From JAICUF01 sp038250675 (GTDB lineage: Bacteria > Gemmatimonadota > Gemmatimonadetes > Gemmatimonadales > GWC2-71-9), in contig JBBSCB010000010.1 in NCBI GenBank assembly GCA_038250675.1, positions 1-64,000 on the forward strand: 64,000 nt of DNA, in the 5' to 3' direction. A program made the translations under genes and the position numbers. Positions 48,475-57,581 of the stretch are shown in pieces (the stretch's first letter is position 1; each line of letters begins with the position of its first letter). Under the pieces are notes generated by a model. That model made no database searches. It was not told where the DNA came from and worked only from the letters and a program-made list of their open reading frames with translations.

Positions 48475-51400
48475 CGGATCCCGGCGTGCACGAGGCGGTG
48501 GCCCCGCAGCGATCGCTGATTCATCGCATCGTCATCCTGTCGCTGGCGCAGCCGATCGTAGTGCTGGTGCTCAGCGTGGTGCTGGCGGGGTTTGGCGTGT
48601 GGTCATTCTCCCGGCTCCCGGTGGACGCCTACCCCGACATCTCGCCGCCGATGGTCGAGATCGTCACGCAGTGGCCCGGACAGGCAGCCGAGGAGGTCGA
48701 GCGTCTCATCACGGTGCCGATCGAGTCGGAAATGAACGGGCTCCCGAACCTCGACGTGGTTCGCTCGATCTCGCTCTACGGGCTCTCCGACGTGCGCATC
48801 GTGTTCCGGGAGGGCACGGACAACTATTTCGCACGGGAGCGAGTGTTCGAGAAGCTGCGCGGTGTCGCGGTGCCAGACGGTGTGGTGCCCGATGTGGCGC
48901 CGCTCTTCTCGCCCTCGGGCCTGGTGTACCGCTACGTGCTGCAGAGCAACGACCGCAGCCCGATGGAGCTCAAGACATTGCAGGACTGGGTGATCGAGAA
49001 GGCGTACAAGTCGGTGGCCGGCGTGGCGGACCTGTCAAGCTTCGGCGGCCAGACCATGCAGTACCAGGTGCTGCTCGATCCGACCCGCGTGGCGGGGGCA
49101 GGCCTCTCGGTGGCTGACGTGGCCACCGCCCTCGGCGCCAACAATAGCAACGCCGGCGGCGGGTTCTACTCGGAGGGTGGCCAGTTCTACTATGTCCGCG
49201 GCCTGGGCCGGCTGGAGCGGCCCGAGGACATCGAGAACGTGGTGCTGACGGTGAAGAACGGCACCCCGGTGCTGGTGCGCGACGTGGCGCAGGTGGTGAT
49301 CGGGTATGCGCCCCGGCTCGGCCAGTTCGGGTTCAACGATCAGGACGATGCCGTGGAAGGGATCGTCGTGATGCGCACGGGCGAGCAGGCGCAGACGGTC
49401 CTCAAGCGGGTCGAGGCCAAGACGGCCGAGCTCAACTCGACGATCCTGCCGAAGGACGTGACAATCAAGCCGTTCTATGACCGAAGCGACCTGATCCATC
49501 TGACCACGCGCACAGTCGAGGAGAATCTGGTCCGCGGGATCGTACTGGTCGTCGCGATCCTCATCTTCTTCCTGTTCGATGTGCGCTCGGGGCTGATCGT
49601 GGCCGGCACGATCCCGCTCGCACTGCTCTTTGCCTTCATCTGCCTCGACCTCAACCACATTCCGGCCAACCTGCTGTCGATCGGCGCGATCGACTTCGGG
49701 ATTCTGGTGCACGGCGCCGTCGTGATGGTGGAGAACATCCATCTGGCCCTGGCCCGACGACACGGGCGACAATTTTCCATACGCGAAGTGATCACCGAGG
49801 CCGCGGCGGAGGTGAACCGGCCGATCGTCTACGCGGTGGCGATCGTGGTGGCCGGGTTCCTGCCGATCTACGTTCTGTCCGGCCCGTCGGGCCGGCTGTT
49901 CCGCCCGATGGCCGATACGACGATTTTCGCACTGCTCGGCGCCCTCATCATCGCGCTGACGATCGTGCCGGTGGTCTGCTCGATCGTGCTCCGGAGCGGC
50001 GTCCGCGAACGCCGGAACGTGGTCTTCGAATGGATTCGCGCCGTGTATGCCACGGCGCTCGACTGGTGCTTTGCCCGGGCTCGCACGACCATCATTGCCT
50101 CGATCGTCCTCTTCGGCCTGGCCATCGCGCTCGCCACCCGCATCGGCTCCGAGTTCATGCCCCACCTCGATGAAGGCGCGCTCTGGGTCCGCGCCACGAT
50201 GCCGTCGACGATCTCGCTGGAAGAGTCGAGCAAGATCGTCCCGCAGATCCGCCGAATTCTCCGGTCGTTTCCCGAAGTCACCGTCGTCGCCTCGGAGCAC
50301 GGCCGGCCGGACGACGGCACCAACCCGACCGGATTCTTCAACGCCGAGTTCTACGTCGGGCTCAAGCCGTATGGCGAGTGGCACGGTTCCCACGCCAGCA
50401 AGGCCGATCTCGTCACCGCGATGAACACGCAGCTCTCCCGCTTTCCCGGCGTGAGCTTCAACTACACCCAGCCGGCCGAAGATGCGGTGGACGAGGCGGA
50501 AACCGGGCTCAAGAGCTCGCTGGCGGTCAAGATTTTCGGACCCGACCTGAGCGTGCTGGAGCAGAAGGGACATGCGATCGAGACGGTGCTCAACCGGGTC
50601 CCCGGCATCAGCCGGGTCACGGTGGTCGAGGAGCTGGGCCAGCCCAGTCTGAGCGTGCAGCTCGACCGGGCCAGGCTGGCGCGCTACGGGCTCAACGTGG
50701 CGGACGTGAACGGACTCATCGAGGCGGCGGTCGGCGGTGTCGCGGCCACGTCAGTGGTGCAGGGCGAGAGGCTCTTTGACCTCGTGGTGCGGCTGCAGCC
50801 GCAGTTCCGCGAAACGCCGGAGCAGATCGGCAACATTCTCGTGGCCACGTCCGACGGACAGCAGATTCCACTCCGCGAGCTGGCCACCATCACCGTCACG
50901 AGCGGCGCCTCGTTCGTCTACCGCGAGGCCAACTCACGCTACATCGGCGTGCAGTTCGCCGTCGAAGGGCGCCACCTGGCCGATGCGGTGCAGGACGCCC
51001 AGCGGCAGGTGAAGGCCGCGGTGAGGCTGCCGCCGGGGTATCGCGCGGAATGGGGGGGAGAATATGAGGAGTACACGGCATCGCGGGGCCAGCTCGCACT
51101 GGTATTGCCGCTGACCATCGGACTGATCTTCGCGCTGCTGTTCGCGCTCTATCGGAACGTGACGTTTCCCGTGATCACCATCATCGGCGTTGCGCTCTCG
51201 GCGCCGGTCGGAGGGCTTGTCGCGCTGGCCATCACGGGTACGCCGTTCTCGGTCTCATCGGGCATCGGGTTCCTGGCGCTCTTCGGCGTGTCGGTGCAGA
51301 CGGCCGTGATTTTCATCTCCTACGCCAACGAGCTGCGCCTGGGCGGGATGGACATTGCCGGCGCGGCGCGCGAGGCGTCGCTGCACCGGCTGCGTCCCAT

Positions 51401-51593
51401 CATGATGACGGCACTCGTGGCTGCGCTCGGGCTCCTCCCGGCGGCGCTCTCAACCGGCGTTGGCTCCGATTCGCAGCGGCCGTTCGCGATGGTGATCGTC
51501 GGGGGACTATTTTCCCGACTCCTGATCAGCGTGTTCCTGATGCCGGTGCTGTACGCGCGAACGGCGCGGGAGGGGGATCGGCTCGAGGTATGA
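48471..51593 (+). CDS. CzcA/CusA-family heavy-metal RND pump
   Basis: A 1040-residue RND transporter with 12 membrane helices and two large periplasmic loops. The proton-relay helix reads GAIDFGILVHGAVVMVENI. Asp408 and Glu421 match Asp402 and Glu415 of CzcA, but the central Asp408 of CzcA is replaced by His414. HME-RND pumps export Zn, Co, Cd, Ni, Cu or Ag across both membranes. The substrate cannot be decided from this motif. It overlaps the adaptor gene and the following SDR gene by four bases each (ATGA). Confidence 0.95.
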   Translation: MTDPGVHEAVAPQRSLIHRIVILSLAQPIVVLVLSVVLAGFGVWSFSRLPVDAYPDISPPMVEIVTQWPGQAAEEVERLITVPIESEMNGLPNLDVVRSISLYGLSDVRIVFREGTDNYFARERVFEKLRGVAVPDGVVPDVAPLFSPSGLVYRYVLQSNDRSPMELKTLQDWVIEKAYKSVAGVADLSSFGGQTMQYQVLLDPTRVAGAGLSVADVATALGANNSNAGGGFYSEGGQFYYVRGLGRLERPEDIENVVLTVKNGTPVLVRDVAQVVIGYAPRLGQFGFNDQDDAVEGIVVMRTGEQAQTVLKRVEAKTAELNSTILPKDVTIKPFYDRSDLIHLTTRTVEENLVRGIVLVVAILIFFLFDVRSGLIVAGTIPLALLFAFICLDLNHIPANLLSIGAIDFGILVHGAVVMVENIHLALARRHGRQFSIREVITEAAAEVNRPIVYAVAIVVAGFLPIYVLSGPSGRLFRPMADTTIFALLGALIIALTIVPVVCSIVLRSGVRERRNVVFEWIRAVYATALDWCFARARTTIIASIVLFGLAIALATRIGSEFMPHLDEGALWVRATMPSTISLEESSKIVPQIRRILRSFPEVTVVASEHGRPDDGTNPTGFFNAEFYVGLKPYGEWHGSHASKADLVTAMNTQLSRFPGVSFNYTQPAEDAVDEAETGLKSSLAVKIFGPDLSVLEQKGHAIETVLNRVPGISRVTVVEELGQPSLSVQLDRARLARYGLNVADVNGLIEAAVGGVAATSVVQGERLFDLVVRLQPQFRETPEQIGNILVATSDGQQIPLRELATITVTSGASFVYREANSRYIGVQFAVEGRHLADAVQDAQRQVKAAVRLPPGYRAEWGGEYEEYTASRGQLALVLPLTIGLIFALLFALYRNVTFPVITIIGVALSAPVGGLVALAITGTPFSVSSGIGFLALFGVSVQTAVIFISYANELRLGGMDIAGAAREASLHRLRPIMMTALVAALGLLPAALSTGVGSDSQRPFAMVIVGGLFSRLLISVFLMPVLYARTAREGDRLEV

Positions 51594-52378
51594 CACCCGC
51601 AACGCACACCGCGGCACTCGACGGCAGGGTCGCCATCGTCACCGGCGGCAACAGCGGCATCGGTCGCGCCATCGTTCTGGCCCTGGCCCGGCGGGGCGCC
51701 GCCGTCGTGGTGGACTACGTGGCCCATCCCGACGCGACCGATGCCGTCGAACGGGAGGTCGCGGCGCTTGGCGCCCGCGTCACCGCCGTCAAGGCGGACG
51801 TGAGCCAGGTACCCGACCTGCAGCGGCTCATTGATGCGACGGTCACGGCATTCGGCCGACTGGACATCATGGTCAACAACGCGGGCGTCGAGACCCGGAC
51901 CTCCGTCCTGGAGACGACCGAGGCGGACTACGATCGCGTCCTCGCGATCAATCTCAAAAGTGCGTTCTTCGGCACCCAGCTCGCGGCCCGGCAGATGATC
52001 ACACAGGGCGGCGGCGGGAGGATCCTCAACATCAGTTCGGTGCACGAGGACTGGCCGATGCCCGGCAACGCGCCGTACTGCCTGTCCAAGGGCGGCATGC
52101 GGATGCTGACGCGCACGGCGGGCGTCGAGCTGGCGCCGCACGGCATCCTGGTAGTCGGCGTCGGACCGGGCGCGGTGGCCACGCCGATCAACCGCGGCAC
52201 GATGGGCGATCCGGCCCTCCTGAAGAAGCTCGACGCCGCCATCCCCCTGGGCCGGATGGCCAAGCCGGAGGAGGTGGCCGAGGTGGTGGCGTTTCTTGCC
52301 GGGGATGGCGCCGCCTACATGACGGCCACGACGGTGTTCGTCGACGGCGGCATCATGCAGGGCAGCCCGGGCCTCTGA
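51590..52378 (+). CDS. Short-chain dehydrogenase (glucose 1-dehydrogenase-like)
   Basis: A 262-residue SDR with cofactor motif TGGNSGIGRA, NNAG, the catalytic Ser in NISSVHED and YCLSKGG with Tyr and Lys. The tail FVDGGIMQGSPGL is typical of glucose or ribitol dehydrogenase-like SDRs. It starts on the pump stop codon, but the next two genes are glycosidases, so a role in sugar oxidation is plausible. The link to the metal pump may be accidental read-through. Confidence 0.88.
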   Translation: MTPATHTAALDGRVAIVTGGNSGIGRAIVLALARRGAAVVVDYVAHPDATDAVEREVAALGARVTAVKADVSQVPDLQRLIDATVTAFGRLDIMVNNAGVETRTSVLETTEADYDRVLAINLKSAFFGTQLAARQMITQGGGGRILNISSVHEDWPMPGNAPYCLSKGGMRMLTRTAGVELAPHGILVVGVGPGAVATPINRGTMGDPALLKKLDAAIPLGRMAKPEEVAEVVAFLAGDGAAYMTATTVFVDGGIMQGSPGL

Positions 52379-52393
52379 CCGGCCCCCATCATC

Positions 52394-53887
52394 ATGTCGA
52401 CACGCGCCGCTCACCCCGCACGGACCGCCCAGTTCACCTGCCGCACCTCCGCCCGCGCCACGCCGCTGCCTCACGTCTGGGAGCATACCGTCGGCAGCGG
52501 GCACGCCACACTCGGGCTGCGCGCGGACTGGCAGCAGCAACTGCGCCGCTGTCACGAGGAGCTGGGGTTCCGCCACGTGAGGTTCCACGGCATCCTCAGC
52601 GACGACATGGGGACGTTGATGGACGAGCAGGACGTCCTGCTCTACTCGTTCTTCAACGCCGACCAGATCTGCGATTTTCTCGTGTCGATCGGCATGAAGC
52701 CGTTTGTCGAGCTGAGCTTCATGCCGTCCACGCTCTCCTCCGGCGGCACCACCGTGTTCCGCTACGCCGCCAATGTGACTCCGCCAAGGAGTTACGCCGC
52801 ATGGGCGGAGCTTATCACGCGGCTCCTCAGCCACTGGGTGGCCCGATACGGCGTGGAGGAGGTGCGGACCTGGTTCTTCGAGGTGTGGAACGAGCCCAAC
52901 CTGAAGGCGTTCTGGACCGGCACGCAGGCCGACTACTTCCGCCTCTACCGGGTCACCGCACGGGCCATCAAACACGTCGACCGCCACCTCCGGGTGGGTG
53001 GACCCGCCACCGCGAGCAACGCATGGATACCGGCGTTCCTCGATTTCTGCCGGCGGGCGCACGTCCCGGCCGATTTCGTCAGCACCCACCACTACCCCAC
53101 CGACGCGCTGGGCTCGATCGGTGAGGACACCGAAACGCAGCTCGCAGAGAGCACGCGAAGCATCCTGCGAACCTGGGCGCGAAAGACGCACCGCCAGGCG
53201 CGGGGCAAGCCGGTGTACTACACCGAATGGAGTTCCTCGTCCAACCCGCGCGACCACCTCCACGACGAGCCGTACGCGGCCGCCGTGATCATCAAGACGA
53301 TGCTCGAGGCCCGCGGCCTCGTGAACGGGTACAGCTACTGGACGTTCAGTGACATCTTCGTGGAGAACTACATGCCGGGGACCGAATTCCAGGGTGGATT
53401 CGGGCTCCTGACCCTTCACGGCATCGCCAAGCCGGCCTATCGCGCCTTCGAGCTGCTGCACCGGCTCGGCGATCACGCCCTGCCCGTCCGCGGCACCCAC
53501 CCAACGGTTGACGTCTGGGTCGTCCGCGGCGACGGGACCGTGACCGTTCTGGCGATGAACCACGCCCTCCCCCGGCATCCCATCAAAACCGAATCGGTCC
53601 ACGTCCGCCTCACCCGCCTCGCGGCGCCGCAACGGTCCTACCTCGAGCGAATCGACGACGGTCATGCCAACGCCAAACGCCTCTGGATCGAGATGGGATC
53701 GCCCGACCTGCCGACCCCACGTGAAGTCGAGCAATTGCACGTCGCGTCCGAGCTGGTGCAGGAGCCGGCACCCTGCAGATATGCGTCCGGCACACTGGAC
53801 CTGCGCGTGACGATCCCTCCGCAAGGCATCGTGGCCATCACCATTGAGCTGGCCCCGGAGCGAGCCGGGCGGACGGCTCCGTCGTGA
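52394..53887 (+). CDS. Glycoside hydrolase family 39-like protein
   Basis: A 497-residue retaining glycosidase. The acid/base Glu167 is in FEVWNEPNL and the nucleophile Glu278 in YYTEWSSS, the arrangement expected of GH39 beta-xylosidases or alpha-iduronidase-like enzymes. The barrel also shows STHHYPTDALG and YWTFSDIFVEN. No signal peptide is present, so it should act in the cytoplasm on imported oligosaccharides. The C-terminal beta-sandwich is short. It is followed by a GH144-like gene with overlapping stop/start (GTGA). Confidence 0.9.
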   Translation: MSTRAAHPARTAQFTCRTSARATPLPHVWEHTVGSGHATLGLRADWQQQLRRCHEELGFRHVRFHGILSDDMGTLMDEQDVLLYSFFNADQICDFLVSIGMKPFVELSFMPSTLSSGGTTVFRYAANVTPPRSYAAWAELITRLLSHWVARYGVEEVRTWFFEVWNEPNLKAFWTGTQADYFRLYRVTARAIKHVDRHLRVGGPATASNAWIPAFLDFCRRAHVPADFVSTHHYPTDALGSIGEDTETQLAESTRSILRTWARKTHRQARGKPVYYTEWSSSSNPRDHLHDEPYAAAVIIKTMLEARGLVNGYSYWTFSDIFVENYMPGTEFQGGFGLLTLHGIAKPAYRAFELLHRLGDHALPVRGTHPTVDVWVVRGDGTVTVLAMNHALPRHPIKTESVHVRLTRLAAPQRSYLERIDDGHANAKRLWIEMGSPDLPTPREVEQLHVASELVQEPAPCRYASGTLDLRVTIPPQGIVAITIELAPERAGRTAPS

Positions 53888-55188
53888 GCAGCGCCGCGCC
53901 GGACTCGGCGCTGCTCGAAACGCTGCAACGCGAGAGCTTCGGCTACTTCCTGCACGAAGCCAATCCGGACAACGGCCTCATCCGCGACAAGACTGCGCGC
54001 GACGCGCCGGCGAGCATCGCCGCCGTCGGCCTCGCGCTCTCGGCCTACCCGGTCGGCGTCGAGCGCGGATTCATGCGCCGCGAGCATGCCGTCGAGCGTA
54101 CCCTCGCGACCCTGCGATTCTTCCACCGGAGCGAGCAGGGGCCCGGTCCCGATGCCACGGGGTATCAGGGGTTCTACTACCACTTTCTCGACATGACGAG
54201 CGGACGGCGGGTCTGGAACTGCGAGCTGTCCACCGTCGACTCCGCCTTCCTCCTGGCCGGCATGCTGACCGCCGCACAGTACTTCTCGGCCGCAACGCCG
54301 GACGAGACGGAAATCCGTGCACTGGCAGATGAGCTCTACCGGCGCGCCGACTGGAACTGGGCCCGGAACGACGGCCTCACCGTCACCATGGGCTGGAAAC
54401 CGGAGTCGGGGTTTCTGCCGTATCGCTGGCGGGGGTATGACGAGGCGCTGTTCCTCTACCTGCTTGGGTTGGGCTCGCCCACGTTCGCGCTTCCTGAGGC
54501 GAGCTACACCGAGTGGACCGCCACCTACGAGTGGCGCGAGCTCTATGGCCAGGCGGTGCTGCACGCCGGGCCGCTGTTCACCCACCAGATCTCGCACCTC
54601 TGGGTGGACTTCCGCGGGATCCAGGACGAATACATGCGCGGTCGCCGGAGCGACTATTTCGAGAACAGCCGTCGCGCGGCCCGGATCCAGCGCCAGTATG
54701 CGATCGAGAATCCCGCCGGATTCGCCGGCTACGGACCGACGTGCTGGGGCATCACGGCGAGCGACGGGCCGGGACCGGCCGTGCGTACGGTGGCGGGACA
54801 GGAGCGATGCTACTACGGATACGTGGCGCGCGGGGTGCCGGACGGACCCGATGACGGGAGCGTGGCGCCGTGGGCAGTGGTCGCGTCGCTCCCCTTTGCC
54901 CCGGAGATCGTGGGACCGGCACTGGTGTACTTCGAGGAACTGAAGCTCCGCGAGCGGAACCCGTACGGCTTCAAGGCGACGTTCAATCCCACCTTCCCCG
55001 ATTCGGTCGACCCGTCCCACTGCTGGGTCTCCCCGTTTCACTTCGGCATCAACGAGGGTCCGGTCGTCCTGATGATCGAGAACGCGCGCTCGGGGCTGCT
55101 CTGGCGACTCATGCGGACGTGCCCCTATCTCGTCACGGGACTCCGGCGGGCGGGATTTCGCGGCGGGTGGCTCGCGCAGGCGGACTAG
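53884..55188 (+). CDS. Glucoamylase-like (GH144-type) glycosidase
   Basis: A 434-residue (alpha/alpha)6-barrel protein of the glycoamylase family, to which GH144 endo-beta-1,2-glucanases belong. Landmarks are GYFLHEANPDNGLIRDKT, LSTVDSAFLLAGMLTAAQYF, MGWKPESGFLPYRWRGYDEA and CWGITASDGPG. It has no signal peptide. Paired with the GH39 gene it suggests intracellular breakdown of a glucan or glycoside. The GTG start overlaps the preceding stop. Confidence 0.87.
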   Translation: MSSAAPDSALLETLQRESFGYFLHEANPDNGLIRDKTARDAPASIAAVGLALSAYPVGVERGFMRREHAVERTLATLRFFHRSEQGPGPDATGYQGFYYHFLDMTSGRRVWNCELSTVDSAFLLAGMLTAAQYFSAATPDETEIRALADELYRRADWNWARNDGLTVTMGWKPESGFLPYRWRGYDEALFLYLLGLGSPTFALPEASYTEWTATYEWRELYGQAVLHAGPLFTHQISHLWVDFRGIQDEYMRGRRSDYFENSRRAARIQRQYAIENPAGFAGYGPTCWGITASDGPGPAVRTVAGQERCYYGYVARGVPDGPDDGSVAPWAVVASLPFAPEIVGPALVYFEELKLRERNPYGFKATFNPTFPDSVDPSHCWVSPFHFGINEGPVVLMIENARSGLLWRLMRTCPYLVTGLRRAGFRGGWLAQAD

Positions 55189-55191
55189 AAC

Positions 55192-55214
55192 GTCTCCACC
55201 GCGTGGTGTGAGAC
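55192..55214. terminator. Hairpin between convergent genes
   Basis: GTCTCCACC and GGTGTGAGAC form a stem with one bulge around GCGT, between the GH144-like gene and the convergent GAF protein gene. No T-run follows, so termination is only possible. Confidence 0.35.
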
Positions 55215-55218
55215 TCCC

Positions 55219-56709
55219 CTAGAACTTCGGCGCCCGCTTCCAGCCTGGCACCATCGGCGGCGGTGCGACCGCCTGCCGCCGGACCAGCTCGAGGTGCGGT
55301 GCCACCAGATCGGCCAGCTGCTGCGCGATCTCGACGTCGGCCTGCCCGAACATCGTGCTGTCCCCGCCGGTCAGGATCATCGCGCCGATACCCCGGCCGC
55401 CCACCCGGAGCGCCACGATCAGATCGGCCCGCCGCTCGGCGCGGACCGTGAGGTTGGGCACCTCGCCCCGCACCACCCGGCCCAGGCCGGTCCCGGCGAC
55501 CGGGGTGAGCGGCAGATCGAGCAACGCGCGGCTCTCCCCCGGCGCCATGATCGCCACCCGGTCCTCCTCGTTCAGGATCAGCGCAAAGTGCAGCCGCTCG
55601 AAGCCCAGCACCGCGGCGGCTTCCACCGCCACGCGGCGCGTCGCTTCCGCCGGGTCCGCGGTGGCCGCCAGCACGCCGGCCAGGCGACCCAGGTGCGCGG
55701 GCACCGCACGCAGCGTTGCCAGATGGCTCCGCACGATCTTCAGGTGACCGGCGGCCACGCATCCCTCGACCCGCATCGCCACGATCGGCCCGAGCGCCGC
55801 GAGGAGCGCCGCATCCGCCTCGGTGTAGCGTGCGGGCTCCGCCGATCCGAACAGCAGGCAGCCCACCGCCCGCCCACCGATAGCCAGCCACATCCCCACC
55901 ACCGACCGCATGACCTCGCCTTCCGCCGACGGGGGAAACGAGGGCGCGGCACCGACGTCATCCCGCAGCACCGTCTCGCCGGTGCCGAACAGCGCCGGCA
56001 CATCCAGCTCCGCGCGGCTCAGCACCAGATCGGGATCGCTCCAGAGCGGCCCGCCCGGATGCTCACCGAGACGGTACCACTGCTCGGCTGACGTGCCGGG
56101 CACCAGCAGTTCAACCCGGTCCGCCGGCACGAACGGCGCGAGCGCGCTCCGGATGCCGGACGCGATCTCCCGCGATGTCCCGGCCGATGCGACTGACCGC
56201 GCCACCGCCGCAAGCGCGGCCGCCTCGCGATCAACGGCTCCGCCGGCCGGTTCCGGCGGCAGCCCCCAGCGGCGCGCCATGGGCGTGAACATCGGCACCA
56301 GCGCGTCCGCCACCGACTGAGCAATGGCGCGATCGTGCTCCCCGTAGATCCCCGGCTGCAGCGCCGCAAACAGGAGGAGGCCCACGGCGCCGGATTCGGT
56401 CCGGATGACGACGGCCATGACCGACGGGTATCCGGCGTCGCGAATGATCTCTTCGAGCGAATCGAGTTGAGGACGGGTGATGTCGGGCGGGACCGGAACG
56501 GTGAGCTGATCGGCGGCCAACGCCGCCGGCGCGATCAACTCGACGCCGCCCCGGGTCGGATAGAGCCAGACGCCGAGCAGGTCGTGCGGCAGCTCCACCG
56601 ACACGACGTTCGAGAGCGCGAGGTACCACATCTCGAGCGTCTCGGCGTCGGTCGCGTCTTCGCCGGAGCGAAGCAGCGGGACGAGCGGGAGGCCAGCGTC
56701 GGGGGACAT
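55219..56709 (-). CDS. Multi-GAF-domain protein
   Basis: A 496-residue soluble protein. GAF-like units are suggested near residues 20-135 (VELPHDLLGVWLYPTRGG, SVMAVVIRTESGAVGLLLF), 180-310 (EVMRSVVGMWLAIGGRAVGC) and 355-480 (ERLHFALILNEEDRVAIMA, VALRVGGRGIGAMILTGG). No kinase, cyclase or DNA-binding domain follows, so it may be a ligand-binding or adaptor protein. ATG 56709 is the start. Its upstream region shares the intergenic stretch with the copper operon promoter. Confidence 0.8.
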   Translation of the reverse strand: MSPDAGLPLVPLLRSGEDATDAETLEMWYLALSNVVSVELPHDLLGVWLYPTRGGVELIAPAALAADQLTVPVPPDITRPQLDSLEEIIRDAGYPSVMAVVIRTESGAVGLLLFAALQPGIYGEHDRAIAQSVADALVPMFTPMARRWGLPPEPAGGAVDREAAALAAVARSVASAGTSREIASGIRSALAPFVPADRVELLVPGTSAEQWYRLGEHPGGPLWSDPDLVLSRAELDVPALFGTGETVLRDDVGAAPSFPPSAEGEVMRSVVGMWLAIGGRAVGCLLFGSAEPARYTEADAALLAALGPIVAMRVEGCVAAGHLKIVRSHLATLRAVPAHLGRLAGVLAATADPAEATRRVAVEAAAVLGFERLHFALILNEEDRVAIMAPGESRALLDLPLTPVAGTGLGRVVRGEVPNLTVRAERRADLIVALRVGGRGIGAMILTGGDSTMFGQADVEIAQQLADLVAPHLELVRRQAVAPPPMVPGWKRAPKF

Positions 56710-56895
56710 GACGGCACGGAAAGCAGGAGCCGTGCCGCCGGCGGCGTCAACCTGCGGGGCGGTAAATCATTCTGCGCAGGCGCGTTACCAGCCCTCCAAC
56801 GAGGGCGCTGAGCCGGGCGGACAAAGGACTTAGGTGCCGCTCACGCCAGGAAATGCGCCGCCAGCGTGCCCGCGGGGCGCAAATGCCTCGCTCCG

Positions 56896-56924
56896 TTGAC
56901 ATACCCCACCCCCCTATATATACT
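56896..56924 (+). promoter_or_regulatory. Sigma-70 promoter and candidate CsoR operator of the copper operon
   Basis: TTGACA (56896-56901) and TATACT (56919-56924) are separated by exactly 17 bases, a near-consensus promoter. The spacer TACCCCACCCCCCTATA includes TACCCC, a half-site typical of CsoR operators, although the matching right half is imperfect. The transcript would start near 56931. CsoR is encoded by the last gene of the operon. Confidence 0.75.
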
Positions 56925-56991
56925 GCCTTGTAGCTACCGTGAATTGCGGCAGCCACCGTACGCAATCTCCACCCGGAAGCCCAGGTCAGTC

Positions 56992-57195
56992 ATGAGACAG
57001 ATCACGATGCACATCGAAGGCATGAGCTGCGGCCACTGCCTCAATGCCGTCAATCAGGCGCTCGCGGCCGTGCCCGGCGTCGCCATCGAGTCGGTCCAGA
57101 TCGGACGCGCCACGGTTCGCTTCGACGATGCACTGACCACCACAGAACAGATCGTCCAGGCCGTCTCGGATGCGGGGTACAAGGCCGCGGTATGA
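56992..57195 (+). CDS. copZ: CopZ-like copper chaperone (HMA domain)
   Basis: A 67-residue heavy-metal-associated domain. The copper-binding motif is GMSCGHC with Cys13 and Cys16, followed by AVPGVAIESVQIGRATV and the closing helix QAVSDAGYKAAV. It carries Cu(I) to the ATPase encoded two genes downstream. The ATG at 56992 is chosen because upstream codons lie over the promoter and read as noise. The stop overlaps the start of the cupredoxin gene. Confidence 0.93.
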   Translation: MRQITMHIEGMSCGHCLNAVNQALAAVPGVAIESVQIGRATVRFDDALTTTEQIVQAVSDAGYKAAV

Positions 57196-57581
57196 GCGCC
57201 CTGGAGGTGGCCATCACCATCGGCGGCATCGCCGCCATCGCGTGGGTCAACTGGTACTTCTTCCTGGCCGGCCAGGCCGCGGTGAGCGCAGGCGGCACCG
57301 ACGTGCAGCGGCTTCGCGTCGTGGTCCGGGGCGGCTACACCCCGTCGGTCGTCCGCGTGCAGGCCGGCCGGCCCGTGCGGCTCGACTTCTACCGGGACGA
57401 GACCAGCGGTTGCACCGAAGAGGTCGTGTTTCCCGACTTTCAGATCCGCACCTTCCTGCCGGCGCACGAGACGACGGCGGTGGAGTTCACACCGGGAGAG
57501 CCGGGCACCCACGAGTTCACCTGCGGCATGGGGATGGTGCGCGGGCGGCTGATCGTGGAGCCGGCTGGAGCGGCCACATGA
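57192..57581 (+). CDS. Membrane-anchored cupredoxin-like protein
   Basis: A 129-residue protein. One N-terminal membrane helix (AITIGGIAAIAWVNWYFFL) is followed by a cupredoxin-type beta domain: YTPSVVRVQAGRPVRLDF, TSGCTEEVVFPDF and GTHEFTCGMGMVRGRLIV. Cysteines in TSGC and FTCGMGM plus nearby methionines could bind copper, though a classical Cys-His-Met set is not evident. It resembles the cupredoxin_1 domain found next to copper ATPases. It overlaps both copZ and copA. Confidence 0.85.
   Translation: MSALEVAITIGGIAAIAWVNWYFFLAGQAAVSAGGTDVQRLRVVVRGGYTPSVVRVQAGRPVRLDFYRDETSGCTEEVVFPDFQIRTFLPAHETTAVEFTPGEPGTHEFTCGMGMVRGRLIVEPAGAAT

Noticed and set aside
56710..56895. Small RNA or tRNA in the gap before the copper operon
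   Set aside because: No cloverleaf, terminator or conserved element is visible; only the promoter region at its end can be supported.
56902..56918. CueR-type regulation of the copper promoter
   Set aside because: CueR promoters have 19-20 base spacers; the spacer here is 17, and a CsoR gene closes the operon.
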